Assembly: GCA_023409735.1 (NCBI GenBank)
Contig: JAEYRB010000029.1
Location: 62,001 to 126,000, forward strand
Direction of reading: 5' to 3'
Length of the DNA: 64,000 bases
From: Bacillota bacterium
GTDB lineage: Bacteria; Bacillota; Clostridia; Acetivibrionales; DTU013
The notes under the pieces: model-generated
Seen by the model: the letters and a program-made list of their open reading frames with translations, nothing else
The model's database searches: none
What the model was told of the DNA's origin: nothing
Position numbers and translations under genes: made by a program
Shown: positions 8,978 to 16,592 of the stretch, one piece after another
Position numbering within the stretch: position 1 is the stretch's first letter
How the letters are laid out: every line of letters begins with the position of its first letter

Positions 8978-9142
8978 GGTAGAGGCGCATTTAACATGAG
9001 TACGGATCCGGAGAACTGCAGGGTTCCATGAAGTATCATGAAAGGGTTAAATGCCGAAGGATAATTTATCTGTAAAATTTTATCCTGGTTGTTAGTGTAA
9101 ATAACATTGCAACTGTCATCATTGCTATGATGGAGCGCTATC
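8978..9142 (+). ncRNA. Lysine riboswitch (L box) aptamer
   Basis: The segment carries the conserved blocks of the lysine riboswitch in order: GGTAGAGGCGC at the 5' side of P1, an AGTA block, GAAAGGGTTAAATGCCGAAGG, CTGGTTG, CAACTGTCATC, and TGGAGCGCTATC closing P1 (GGTAG with CTATC). It lies upstream of asd, dapA and dapB, which is the expected target. Lysine binding should reduce expression of the operon. Confidence 0.93.
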
Positions 9143-9240
9143 AGTTCAAGGCACGTTCCCTATTCAGGGATCTATATGTAATCGAACTGTTGGCACTTGC
9201 CAGCAGTTAATTTGTTATATAGGCATTTTTTGCTACTCAA
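9143..9240 (+). promoter_or_regulatory. Expression platform of the lysine riboswitch
   Basis: Two competing structures are visible. CAGTTC (9142-9147) can pair with GAACTG (9184-9189). The second strand of that pairing also forms part of a 10-bp hairpin (9185-9208, AACTGTTGGC with GCCAGCAGTT, loop ACTT). The hairpin is followed by AATTTGTTATAT and, after a gap, TTTTTT, a weak T-tract. Control is therefore probably by termination, though another mechanism is possible. Confidence 0.6.
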
Positions 9241-9274
9241 TAAAAATAGTATTTAGAAAGCAGGAGGTATAATT

Positions 9275-10351
9275 ATGGATAAAAAACTAAAGGTTGGCGT
9301 ACTTGGTGGAACAGGTATGGTTGGGCAGCGTTTCGTAACACTTCTGGAAAACCATCCATGGTTTGAGATTGTTTCAATAGCAGCAAGTTCAAGGTCAGCA
9401 GGCCTTCCTTACGAAAAAGCGGTAGATGGTCGTTGGAAGCTTGATCAACCAATGCCTGAAAAAGTTAAAAATATTATAGTGAAAAATGCAACTGATATCA
9501 AAAGCCTTTCAGACGAAGTTGACATGGTTTTCTGCGCTGTCGACATGAAGAAGGATGAAATACGTGAGCTCGAAGAAGCATACGCTAAAGCAGAAATACC
9601 TGTTATATCCAACAACTCTGCTCATAGGCTTACTGGTGATGTACCAATGATCATACCGGAAATAAATCCTGAGCATACAGCCATTATTGAAAAGCAACGG
9701 AAGCGCCTTGGAACAAAGAGAGGCTTTATAGCAGTCAAATCCAATTGCTCACTTCAGAGCTATGTCCCTCCCCTCCATGCACTCAAGAGCTTTGGCCCGG
9801 AAAAGATTCTGGCCTCTACCTATCAGGCAATTTCAGGTGCAGGAAAAAGATTCAGCGACTGGCCGGAAATACTTGATAATGTAATTCCATATATCGGCGG
9901 TGAAGAAGAAAAAAGCGAAATAGAGCCTCTGAAAATATGGGGAAAGATTGAAGGAGATAAAATTGTTCCTGCGACAATGCCTGCAATTTCCGCTCAGTGC
10001 TACAGAGTTCCTGTGTCAGATGGTCATTTGGCATCTGTTTATGTCAGCTTTAAAAATAAGCCATCGAAGGATGAAATTCTGAGCTGCTGGAAAGAGTTTA
10101 AAGGTAAGCCTCAGGAGCTCAAGCTTCCAAGCGCTCCGGCACAATTCCTCAAATATTTTGAAGAACCTGATAGACCTCAGACAAGGCTTGACAGAAATAC
10201 TGAAAATGGAATGGGAATATGCGTAGGCAGATTGCGTGAGGATAATCTTTTTGACTATAAGTTCACCTGCCTGTCACATAATACAATAAGAGGGGCTGCA
10301 GGCGGCGGAGTTCTTATGGCAGAATTATTGAAGTACGAAGGTTGGCTTTGA
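9275..10351 (+). CDS. asd: Aspartate-semialdehyde dehydrogenase
   Basis: Asd reduces aspartyl phosphate to aspartate semialdehyde, the branch point toward lysine/diaminopimelate, threonine and methionine. The 358-residue enzyme has the NADP-binding LGGTGMVGQRF (10-20), the catalytic Cys at about 158 in AVKSNCSLQSY, and the catalytic His region FTCLSHNTIRGAAGG near the C-terminus. Length and motifs fit the archaeal/fungal-type branch rather than the enterobacterial one. GGAGG precedes the ATG. It is the first gene of the riboswitch-controlled operon. Confidence 0.96.
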   Translation: MDKKLKVGVLGGTGMVGQRFVTLLENHPWFEIVSIAASSRSAGLPYEKAVDGRWKLDQPMPEKVKNIIVKNATDIKSLSDEVDMVFCAVDMKKDEIRELEEAYAKAEIPVISNNSAHRLTGDVPMIIPEINPEHTAIIEKQRKRLGTKRGFIAVKSNCSLQSYVPPLHALKSFGPEKILASTYQAISGAGKRFSDWPEILDNVIPYIGGEEEKSEIEPLKIWGKIEGDKIVPATMPAISAQCYRVPVSDGHLASVYVSFKNKPSKDEILSCWKEFKGKPQELKLPSAPAQFLKYFEEPDRPQTRLDRNTENGMGICVGRLREDNLFDYKFTCLSHNTIRGAAGGGVLMAELLKYEGWL

Positions 10352-10427
10352 TACAGGGCATTTAATAGGATATCGGTAGATTACTGTATCAGATTATCTA
10401 TATTTTATTTGTTGAAAGGATGTTTTT

Positions 10428-11312
10428 ATGAAAAAGTGTGTTTTTACCGGTTCAGGTGTAGCTATCATTACCCCATTTACAGAAGACGGTGTAGATTATG
10501 ATAAGCTTGGAGAGCTTATTGATTTTCAGATAAACGAAGGCACTGATGCAATAATTATCTGTGGCACCACCGGAGAATCCTCCACCATGACCGATGATGA
10601 ACATATCTTAGTTATTGAGTACTGTGTAAAGAGAGTAAAAGGCAGATTGCCGGTTATTGCAGGAACAGGAAGCAACGACACAAAATATGCGGTAAATCTT
10701 AGCAAACAGGCTCAGGATGTAGGCGCCGATTCTATACTTACAGTTAGCCCATACTATAATAAAACTACACAAAGAGGCCTTTATGAGCATTTCAAGGCAA
10801 TTGCTCAAGCTATTGATATACCTGTTATACTCTATAACGTGCCATCGCGGACTAACCTCAACATAAATCCTGAAACTATAAAGAAGCTTTCTGAAATAGA
10901 AAATATAGTTGGAATAAAAGAGTGCAACCTTAATCAGGTAGGTGAAATCATTAACTTATGTGGTCCTGATTTTACGGTTTATTCAGGAGAAGACGGACTT
11001 GTTGTTCCGCTGATGTCTTTAGGCGGAAAGGGTGTAATATCGGTTATGGCAAACTTAATACCAAATGACACACACAAGCTTTCTGCAGGAATGCTCTCTG
11101 GAGATCTCGAAAACAGCAGGCTGCTTCAGCTTAAGGCCCTGGATCTTGTAAAGGCACTTTTTATTGAGGTCAGTCCTGTACCTATCAAGGAAGCCATGAA
11201 TTTAATGGGTTTCAATGTTGGAAAATGCAGAATGCCTCTTGTTGATATGGCTGAAGAGAACAAAAAAACGCTAATAAAGGCAATGAAGGATTATGGACTA
11301 AAGCTAATTTAA
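10428..11312 (+). CDS. dapA: 4-hydroxy-tetrahydrodipicolinate synthase
   Basis: DapA condenses pyruvate with aspartate semialdehyde, the first committed step to diaminopimelate and lysine. The 294-residue protein shows the Schiff-base Lys at about 164 (VGIKECN), the catalytic Tyr in TVSPYYNK (109/110), and GTTGESSTM (46-54), which supplies the catalytic Thr. Its ATG follows GAAAGGATG. It sits 76 bp after asd and 18 bp before dapB. Confidence 0.98.
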   Translation: MKKCVFTGSGVAIITPFTEDGVDYDKLGELIDFQINEGTDAIIICGTTGESSTMTDDEHILVIEYCVKRVKGRLPVIAGTGSNDTKYAVNLSKQAQDVGADSILTVSPYYNKTTQRGLYEHFKAIAQAIDIPVILYNVPSRTNLNINPETIKKLSEIENIVGIKECNLNQVGEIINLCGPDFTVYSGEDGLVVPLMSLGGKGVISVMANLIPNDTHKLSAGMLSGDLENSRLLQLKALDLVKALFIEVSPVPIKEAMNLMGFNVGKCRMPLVDMAEENKKTLIKAMKDYGLKLI

Positions 11313-11330
11313 GATAGGGAGTGTAATTTT

Positions 11331-12095
11331 TTGATAAATATATTATTGATTGGCTGTAATGGTAAAATGGGTAGGGTCATATCAAAGCTTGCCGAGCAAT
11401 ATGAAGACCTTCGTATTGCAGCCGGTTATGACTTAAACGGAAGTTCCGGAAATAACTATCCGGTGTTTACACGTCTAGATGACTGCAACGTACATGTAGA
11501 TGTTATTGTCGATTTCTCTAACCCTGCTGCTTTTGACAGTATTATAGCTTATGCACTGTCAAATAAGCTCCCTGTCGTAGTTGCCACTACAGGCCTTTCA
11601 ACTGCTCAGAAGAACAATTTAGAGCTTGCATCTAAAAAAATCCCGGTATTCTTCTCCTCAAATATGTCGCTTGGAGTAAATTTGCTTATTGATTTGGTTA
11701 AGAAGGCAGCAAAGCTTCTTGAACCCAATTTTGATATTGAGATCATTGAAAAGCATCATAATCAGAAGCTTGACGCTCCAAGTGGCACAGCGCTGTCCAT
11801 TGCTGATTCGATAAATACTGTACTTGAACAAAAGTGTGACTATGTTTATGATCGTCACTCAAGAAGAAAGAAGAGAAGCAAATCAGAGATCGGCATTCAT
11901 GCTGTCCGCGGCGGTACAATTGTTGGTGAGCATTCTGTTATCTTTGCAGGTAATGATGAGGTAATAGAGATATCACATTCTGCTATGTCAAAGGATATAT
12001 TCGGCACCGGTGCTTTAAGAGCAGCCAGGTTTATATACAGCAAAAAGCCCGGCCTTTACAGCATGGAGGAGCTTATTGCTGAAAGCAATTTCTGA
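11331..12095 (+). CDS. dapB: 4-hydroxy-tetrahydrodipicolinate reductase
   Basis: DapB reduces the DapA product with NAD(P)H. The 254-residue protein has the nucleotide-binding GCNGKMGRV (8-16), VATTGLS, and the catalytic EKHHNQKLDAPSGTA with His142/His143 and Lys146. Translation starts at TTG (11331) behind GGGAGTG. The next gene, an ACT-domain protein, begins about 30 bp downstream and shares the transcript. Confidence 0.97.
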   Translation: MINILLIGCNGKMGRVISKLAEQYEDLRIAAGYDLNGSSGNNYPVFTRLDDCNVHVDVIVDFSNPAAFDSIIAYALSNKLPVVVATTGLSTAQKNNLELASKKIPVFFSSNMSLGVNLLIDLVKKAAKLLEPNFDIEIIEKHHNQKLDAPSGTALSIADSINTVLEQKCDYVYDRHSRRKKRSKSEIGIHAVRGGTIVGEHSVIFAGNDEVIEISHSAMSKDIFGTGALRAARFIYSKKPGLYSMEELIAESNF

Positions 12096-12124
12096 ACGTA
12101 TGGTGTATTATGGAGGTGTATAGT

Positions 12125-12598
12125 ATGTCTGAAAAGCCCGTATCGAATTTGAGTGTTACATATAATGTAGCAGTGGTGACTATAGATAAGCTTCCAAATG
12201 ATACTAGGTTTATATCTGAACTATTCAACTCAATTGCTAAAAGAGGTATTAATATTGATATGATTACCCAGGCTCCGCCCTACCGCGGTAGTGTCTGTAT
12301 ATCCTTTAGCCTGCTGTCCAAAGATCTTGTGAATGCACTCAGCGCACTTAATGAGTTCAAGAAAAATGCAAAGGATCTTAGAATAGAAATTGATGCTGAC
12401 AACACAAAGCTTCAGGTTTTCGGTGAAGGCATGAAAAGTGTCCCCGGTGTAGCAGCAAGACTCTTCACCTTACTTGCTAATAATGGTATTGACATCAAGC
12501 TTGTTACCACTTCTGAAACAGACATTTCGTATCTGATATTTGAAAAGGACGTTGATAAAGCCGTTAATGCTATTATGCAAGAATATCAGCTCATATAG
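12125..12598 (+). CDS. Stand-alone ACT-domain protein, aspartokinase regulatory-domain type
   Basis: This 157-residue protein consists of two tandem ACT-type domains (about 15-80 and 95-155), including VAVVTIDKLPNDTRFISELF and the second repeat VPGVAARLFTLLANNGIDIKLV. It resembles the C-terminal regulatory half of aspartate kinase, with no kinase domain present. The start at 12125 (MSEKPVSN) follows GGAGGTG, while an upstream in-frame ATG (12110) lies within that site. Being in the lysine operon, it probably senses an amino acid or modulates aspartokinase. That role is inferred. Confidence 0.75.
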   Translation: MSEKPVSNLSVTYNVAVVTIDKLPNDTRFISELFNSIAKRGINIDMITQAPPYRGSVCISFSLLSKDLVNALSALNEFKKNAKDLRIEIDADNTKLQVFGEGMKSVPGVAARLFTLLANNGIDIKLVTTSETDISYLIFEKDVDKAVNAIMQEYQLI

Positions 12599-12698
12599 CT
12601 GCCATTTTGAGTTATATGGCTATTAATTAGAAAGCTGTATCAATTATTACCCCTCTTTAGGCTGTTTATCTGTTCTTTATACTAGTTAATAACAAAAG

Positions 12699-12745
12699 GT
12701 GCCGCAAAAATCTTATTGCTAGATCGTCTGCGGCACTCTTTATTA
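12699..12745 (+). terminator. Probable terminator of the dap operon
   Basis: GTGCCGCA (12699-12706) pairs perfectly with TGCGGCAC (12729-12736), and TCTTTATTATT follows. The T-tract is interrupted, but the position about 100 bp after the last gene fits. Confidence 0.65.
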
Positions 12746-12889
12746 TTAATTCAACATCATACTAATTTTTAATTATTTTATAGCCTCATTCCTTGACTGA
12801 ACTTGTTACTGTAGTACCCATCCATTATCAGTAGCAATCCTTTAGGGCCTAGTGTCTACTGACGGTGTCTATCACATAAGAGTAATTTA

Positions 12890-13972
12890 CTAGAAATATC
12901 TCTTTACACCGTCTTCTCCTTTTACACCGCCATCATCCTCTTCAAAGCTTTCATTGTCTGTATTGCTGTAATTATCATTATTTTCTTTCGGCTTAACGTC
13001 CGAACTGCTTAATAGGCTCTGTCCTTCCCCGCTTACCCTACTATCCTGAGTCTCGGTAGAATCATTTTCTTCATCCTCTTCATCATCTTCATCTTCGTCG
13101 TCATCTTCTTCATCATCGTCTTCTTCCTCTTTCTCAACTCGAGAAATCATATATTTCTTAAGCTTAGGATAAGCATAGAAATTAGAAATGAACCCTGTAA
13201 GGCCAACGGTTATGAAGAAGTAAAGAATTAATCCGATTACCGGACTAAAAGGTATTATTACTCCAAATGTCAAAAGGATTATTAGGCAGTTAAGAAGCAC
13301 TATTCCTACATTAGGTAAAAACTTGATTATGGCAAATATCAATGAGTTCTTGTATATCTGCTTGATACTTAAATCAAAGGTAATCATGACTGGATAAATA
13401 TACATATTCATACAAGCAAAGATCAAAAACATGACGACAAGCAGAGAGGCACCTATAGTCATTATCATACCTTGAGAGCTAAGTAAAATGTATGCTCTTA
13501 TTGACCAGATCATAAAAAATGTCAGGAAAAAGTTAATAGCAGCAACAATAAGGCTCTGCTTCATATTCTTCTGAGCAGTTTCTTTAAAATCGCCCCATAG
13601 GAATGCATGCTCCTCACGGGAATAATTTCTTAAAATATACGTTACACCAGCTTGTACGGGGCCAATAACGACCATGGACGTACACATTAAAAGTGCCAAC
13701 AAGACAAACTTAATTACAATATCGCTTAATAATGCATTTGAATCAGTCATAGCATCCGGTACTATATTAGGAAAGAAAAAAACTAATATGAACATGCCCA
13801 ACAGAGTGATCGGTATGCTGAAAAGCACATTCATTAAATTTACCTTAACAATGTTCCAAAACTTTCTTTGTAGTATCTCAAAAAAGACTACAAAAGGTGC
13901 TTTGGGTGGAGCATCCTTGGGTACACCAGGTCCCGGCTTTGAATAATCAAAAAGTCCAAAAAAACCAGCCAT
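12890..13972 (-). CDS. YesL/DUF624-like membrane protein with acidic C-terminal tail
   Basis: The first 270 residues form a polytopic membrane domain with about six TM helices: near 42-66, 85-110, 135-160, 165-185, 200-220 and 225-255. It resembles YesL-type DUF624 proteins, whose role is unknown. The rest is an extended hydrophilic tail that opens with a run of about 25 residues almost all Asp or Glu (about 281-305) and continues rich in Ser, Asn and Asp. The tail is not part of the usual family. The gene stands alone, with GAGGAAA before the ATG. The assignment to DUF624 is by pattern only. Confidence 0.6.
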   Translation of the reverse strand: MAGFFGLFDYSKPGPGVPKDAPPKAPFVVFFEILQRKFWNIVKVNLMNVLFSIPITLLGMFILVFFFPNIVPDAMTDSNALLSDIVIKFVLLALLMCTSMVVIGPVQAGVTYILRNYSREEHAFLWGDFKETAQKNMKQSLIVAAINFFLTFFMIWSIRAYILLSSQGMIMTIGASLLVVMFLIFACMNMYIYPVMITFDLSIKQIYKNSLIFAIIKFLPNVGIVLLNCLIILLTFGVIIPFSPVIGLILYFFITVGLTGFISNFYAYPKLKKYMISRVEKEEEDDDEEDDDEDEDDEEDEENDSTETQDSRVSGEGQSLLSSSDVKPKENNDNYSNTDNESFEEDDGGVKGEDGVKRYF

Positions 13973-14499
13973 TGTTTTTCCTCATTTCATATTTAAAGTT
14001 TTTATTATTACTAAAATCATGATAGCTTTCTATTCAGCTACATTAATTCTAGCAGTTGTTCTTCTATTATTCAACAGCTAGATTATTAACTTAATGTTAA
14101 ATATTCCATATATATTGAATATTTATATGAGAAGCAACAGACTATGGAGCATTAAACAGCAACACATTACTGCCTTTCATTTTATCGAAATAATCTATTG
14201 CAGTTATACATATTCTCCATTAATGGATATGCTATATGTATTACAAATATCAGCAACTGCTTTGGAGTACAAACAAGTAACAATAATTATTCATGACAGT
14301 CCACGTAATGGTCCTACTATGGAAGAATATTCCATGCTCACAACTGATGAGTAATCAAAATCGAATAATCATGTCATCAGCATGCTTTGTTTACCCCAGT
14401 AGTTGGATGATAATTCTATATAGATTATACTCCGGCAGCATTTTCACTCTAGTTTGGGCCATGTGAGAGCATGAAAACGAAAACCCACTTTGTAGAATT

Positions 14500-14541
14500 G
14501 TTGCAACTACCTTGACTCGCCATGGTTGCACTTACTTTGTC
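14500..14541. repeat. Two related 17-bp motifs, possible IS-end remnant
   Basis: GTTGCAACTACCTTGAC (14500-14516) and GTTGCACTTACTTTGTC (14525-14541) match at 13 of 17 positions and are spaced 25 bp apart. Repeated short motifs of this type occur at the ends of some IS21-family elements. No transposase gene is present, so this is a suggestion only. Confidence 0.3.
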
Positions 14542-14583
14542 AATTGACACACATATTTTTTTGCTTGATTTTAAAATTTGTTA

Positions 14584-14612
14584 TTGACATAAAAGTCTTA
14601 TGTTAGTATAAT
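14584..14612 (+). promoter_or_regulatory. Consensus promoter of tRNA-Leu(GAG)
   Basis: TTGACA (14584-14589) and TATAAT (14607-14612) are separated by 17 bp, a perfect vegetative promoter. The tRNA starts 40 bp after the -10 box. Confidence 0.9.
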
Positions 14613-14651
14613 AGATTCTGCTGGCAGGGAGTCAGCAAATCCTTAGAGAAT

Positions 14652-14734
14652 GCGGTCGTGGCGGAACTGGCAGACGCGTACGTTTGAGGGGCGTATGGGA
14701 GACCGTATGGGTTCAATTCCCATCGACCGCACCA
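14652..14734 (+). tRNA. tRNA-Leu, anticodon GAG
   Basis: Acceptor arms GCGGTCG and CGACCGC pair, followed by A and an encoded CCA. The anticodon stem (TACGT with GCGTA) holds loop TTGAGGG, giving anticodon GAG. A long variable arm typical of tRNA-Leu and a T-arm with GGGTTCAATTCCC are present. Confidence 0.96.
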
Positions 14735-14737
14735 AGT

Positions 14738-14771
14738 AAAAACTACTGAATTTATTCAGTAGTTTTTTTAT
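14738..14771 (+). terminator. Intrinsic terminator of tRNA-Leu(GAG)
   Basis: AAACTACTGAA pairs with TTCAGTAGTTT around a short loop and is followed by a run of T. It lies directly after the CCA end of the tRNA. Confidence 0.92.
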
Positions 14772-14857
14772 GTTTACTTCTGGTTATTGGTATGCATTTG
14801 TAGCATTCTCCCTTTAACATAATAATCTGCAGCAATAGCTAACAATCATATTGCTTA

Positions 14858-14922
14858 GAAACATAATCGGAATAAATAGCGCTGCCGGTCCTACTCTGAT
14901 AAACATTCTTTAAAGCTAATTA
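14858..14922. repeat. 65-bp direct repeat, copy 1
   Basis: It matches 15143-15207 without gaps, with 8 differences in 65 by my hand count. The first 27 bp (starting GAAACATAATCGG and ending TAGCGCTG) are identical. In this copy CTGATAA near 14896 could pair with TTATCAG just past the repeat end. Confidence 0.85.
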
Positions 14923-15142
14923 TCAGCCTCCATACAGAGTCCTGCTACCATGTATTATTTTTAAGACCTACTATCCACTTGCATGTAAGGAACGGTAGTG
15001 CTGTTTGTGGAGATTACTTTTCCCGCTCCATAGGCATACTGCCTAGCACATAGATATATAGGAGCGACTGCAATGCTTGTGAGACAGAACTTCTTAGCTG
15101 TACATTAAAAATGCTATACTCGAGCACCATGGTAGGTGTTTG

Positions 15143-15207
15143 GAAACATAATCGGAATAAATAGCGCTGACGTCCCTTCCCTGATAAACATTCGTTAAGG
15201 CCAATTA
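15143..15207. repeat. 65-bp direct repeat, copy 2
   Basis: This is the second copy of the sequence at 14858-14922, in the same orientation, 285 bp away start to start. The flanks differ between copies, and no terminal inverted repeat is obvious. Confidence 0.85.
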
Positions 15208-15235
15208 GTAGAGGGATAGTCAATACTGTTTGTAT

Positions 15236-15982
15236 TTATATGCTTTTGAGAAAATCCAGCTTTGTGAAATCTCTTTCCAGCTGCTCACGCAGATAACGCC
15301 TTATTACTCTTTCCAATTCCTCCAGCACTGCGGCAGATAGGCCGAATTTGAAGAGATCCTCCATTTTTGAATAAATGATGTACTGTATAGCCCTTGATGC
15401 GCCCGGCGATAAAAGTAAAGAATATTTATCAGCTGAACTGCAGTTTTCCCTATCACAAATAAATCCACACCTTGAAAAACTAAAGGAGTACAATTTTTCA
15501 GCTTCCTGCCCACATACTATGCACGAAGCTGTATGGGGCGCATAACCAGATACAGATAATGCCCGCAGTTCGAATATTCGCGAAATAAGCTCAGGCTGTT
15601 TATCTGTTTTGGCCAACATATGAAGAGAATTAAGAAGGAGCTGAAGCAGTCTTGATGAAGGTTGATTCTCTTGTGCCAATTCTAGCACAATGTCCATAAA
15701 ATGCGCTGCATATGTAAGCTTTTCCATATCATTTCTTATTTCATAGAATGGTTCTATAACATCGCAGCTATTAATAGAGTACATTTCCTTGCCGCTGTAA
15801 AAGACAAAATCACTATAGCACATTATCTGCGATGCGGCCGATATTGCAGATTTAGGCCGTTTCCCGCCCTTTGCAAGTGCTGAGATCCGGCCATGCTTCT
15901 TAGTTAATATTGTTACAATCTTATCGGCCTCTCCTACATCGACCTCTTTAATTACTATCCCCACGGTATTTAAAAAAGCCAT
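15236..15982 (-). CDS. recO: DNA repair protein RecO
   Basis: RecO works with RecF and RecR to load RecA on SSB-coated single-stranded DNA. The protein has the N-terminal OB-fold start (VGIVIKEVDVGEADKIVTIL), a helical core, and a four-cysteine zinc site, CIVCG with a later C-x6-C pair in SRCGFICDRENC. I prefer the ATG at 15982 (MAFLNTVGIV) because family members start just before GIV. A GTG at 16009, directly after the yqzL stop codon, would add nine residues. Neither has a clear ribosome site, so translation may be coupled to yqzL. Confidence 0.93.
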   Translation of the reverse strand: MAFLNTVGIVIKEVDVGEADKIVTILTKKHGRISALAKGGKRPKSAISAASQIMCYSDFVFYSGKEMYSINSCDVIEPFYEIRNDMEKLTYAAHFMDIVLELAQENQPSSRLLQLLLNSLHMLAKTDKQPELISRIFELRALSVSGYAPHTASCIVCGQEAEKLYSFSFSRCGFICDRENCSSADKYSLLLSPGASRAIQYIIYSKMEDLFKFGLSAAVLEELERVIRRYLREQLERDFTKLDFLKSI

Positions 15983-16009
15983 AGTACGATCTACAGACTG
16001 AAGATGCAC

Positions 16010-16153
16010 TTATGCCTGTTTCGGGGTTTCCTCTTCCTCCGGTGCTCTATTATTTTCCTCAGTTCTGTTCCTTTCCTCAATTTCTTTAAAAAATAAATAG
16101 GATTCCAGTATACCTGTATTAATAAATGTGTTCCACGCAAATTCCATAAACAT
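16010..16153 (-). CDS. yqzL: YqzL-family small protein
   Basis: This 47-residue ORF encodes MFMEFAWNTFINTGILESYL followed by FFKEIEERNR and a Glu-rich tail. The pattern (F-W-x-F-x-x-T-G then Y-L-x-F-K-E-x-E) matches YqzL, a tiny Firmicutes protein of unknown function coded between era and recO in Bacillus. A GGGGG ribosome site lies about 10 bases upstream of the ATG. Its stop codon TAA is followed immediately by a possible GTG start of recO. Family assignment by memory of the motif is quite secure, function unknown. Confidence 0.85.
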   Translation of the reverse strand: MFMEFAWNTFINTGILESYLFFKEIEERNRTEENNRAPEEEETPKQA

Positions 16154-16228
16154 CAGTACAATACCCCCTTGTCTTTGCTAAGCTGTTTCAAGTAACTCTT
16201 ACCTTGATTTAAAACACTTCAATTCAAA

Positions 16229-16402
16229 GAAAATTTTCTTTTTTAGAAAAGTTTTCTTTCCTTAGCAGTGTTTCAACGAGGCTGTTCGCAAGCAATCTTG
16301 CTGCTCGCCCATGCATCCTGGGCGTGAGATATGCTCGCCGCCTGACAACCAAATCGGTACCCGCATCTTGTAGAAGTGGGTGACATACTATACCTCGTTA
16401 TA
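16229..16402. repeat. Interspersed element, long copy
   Basis: The first 54 bp (16229-16282, ending GTGTTTCAACGAGGC) match 50773-50827 with a few substitutions and one indel. The last 10 bp, CCTCGTTATA (16393-16402), match 50842-50851. In both copies AACGAGG and CCTCGTT form an inverted repeat. Here they are about 110 bp apart, separated by a unique block containing GCCCATGCATCCTGGGC. No ORF is inside. Confidence 0.65.
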
Positions 16403-16462
16403 TTACTCTAAAGTTTTTGTTAGTATACTTGAAATATTGTACAAGCATTTTTCCAAGGGATA

Positions 16463-16513
16463 GCAATTGCGATATAACCTTTAAATAATTCAGCTGCACG
16501 ATATATGGTGAGT
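16463..16513. repeat. Diverged dispersed repeat, copy 1
   Basis: The stretch GCAATTGCGATATAACC and the following 34 bp align with 24742-24797 at roughly three quarters identity by eye, with a single-base gap. It may be an old dispersed element or chance similarity between AT-rich spacers. Confidence 0.4.
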
Positions 16514-16592
16514 TAATGCAGGTTCATCCACAGTATATTGCATAGTGGAACTTCAAATATTGAACACCGCAAATCCCCATGGGTAACAATTT

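Larger units (their letters stand above)
8640..9274. other. Intergenic region with dap promoter and lysine riboswitch leader
   Basis: This divergent gap separates the SpoIID-domain gene (minus) from asd (plus). The right half holds the asd promoter, the lysine aptamer and its expression platform, each listed separately. The left part (8640-8880) shows no supported gene. A 99-codon minus-strand frame across 8691-8990 overlaps the promoter and aptamer and is rejected. Confidence 0.7.
13973..14651. other. 679-bp intergenic region
   Basis: No supported gene is visible. An 86-codon plus-strand frame (14094-14354) has no ribosome site and no recognisable features. The right part holds two related 17-bp motifs (14500-14516 and 14525-14541) and the tRNA-Leu promoter (14584-14612). 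Confidence 0.6.
14772..15235. other. Intergenic region with a diverged direct repeat
   Basis: No supported ORF lies between the tRNA terminator and recO. The region contains two 65-bp copies of one sequence (14858-14922 and 15143-15207), described separately. A 69-codon minus-strand frame (15014-15223) crosses the second copy and has no coding support. Confidence 0.6.
16154..16592. other. 439-bp intergenic region holding interspersed repeats
   Basis: No ORF is supported between era and yqzL. It contains an element whose 5' part and last bases reappear in the fliY-cheY gap (16229-16402), and a stretch near 16463-16513 that resembles 24742-24797. Confidence 0.6.

Noticed and set aside
8691..8990. 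99-codon minus-strand ORF before the SpoIID-domain gene
   Set aside because: It overlaps the asd promoter and the start of the lysine aptamer, has no ribosome site and no recognisable family.
14094..14354. 86-codon plus-strand ORF
   Set aside because: No ribosome site, no domain or compositional signal; probably chance in an AT-rich gap.
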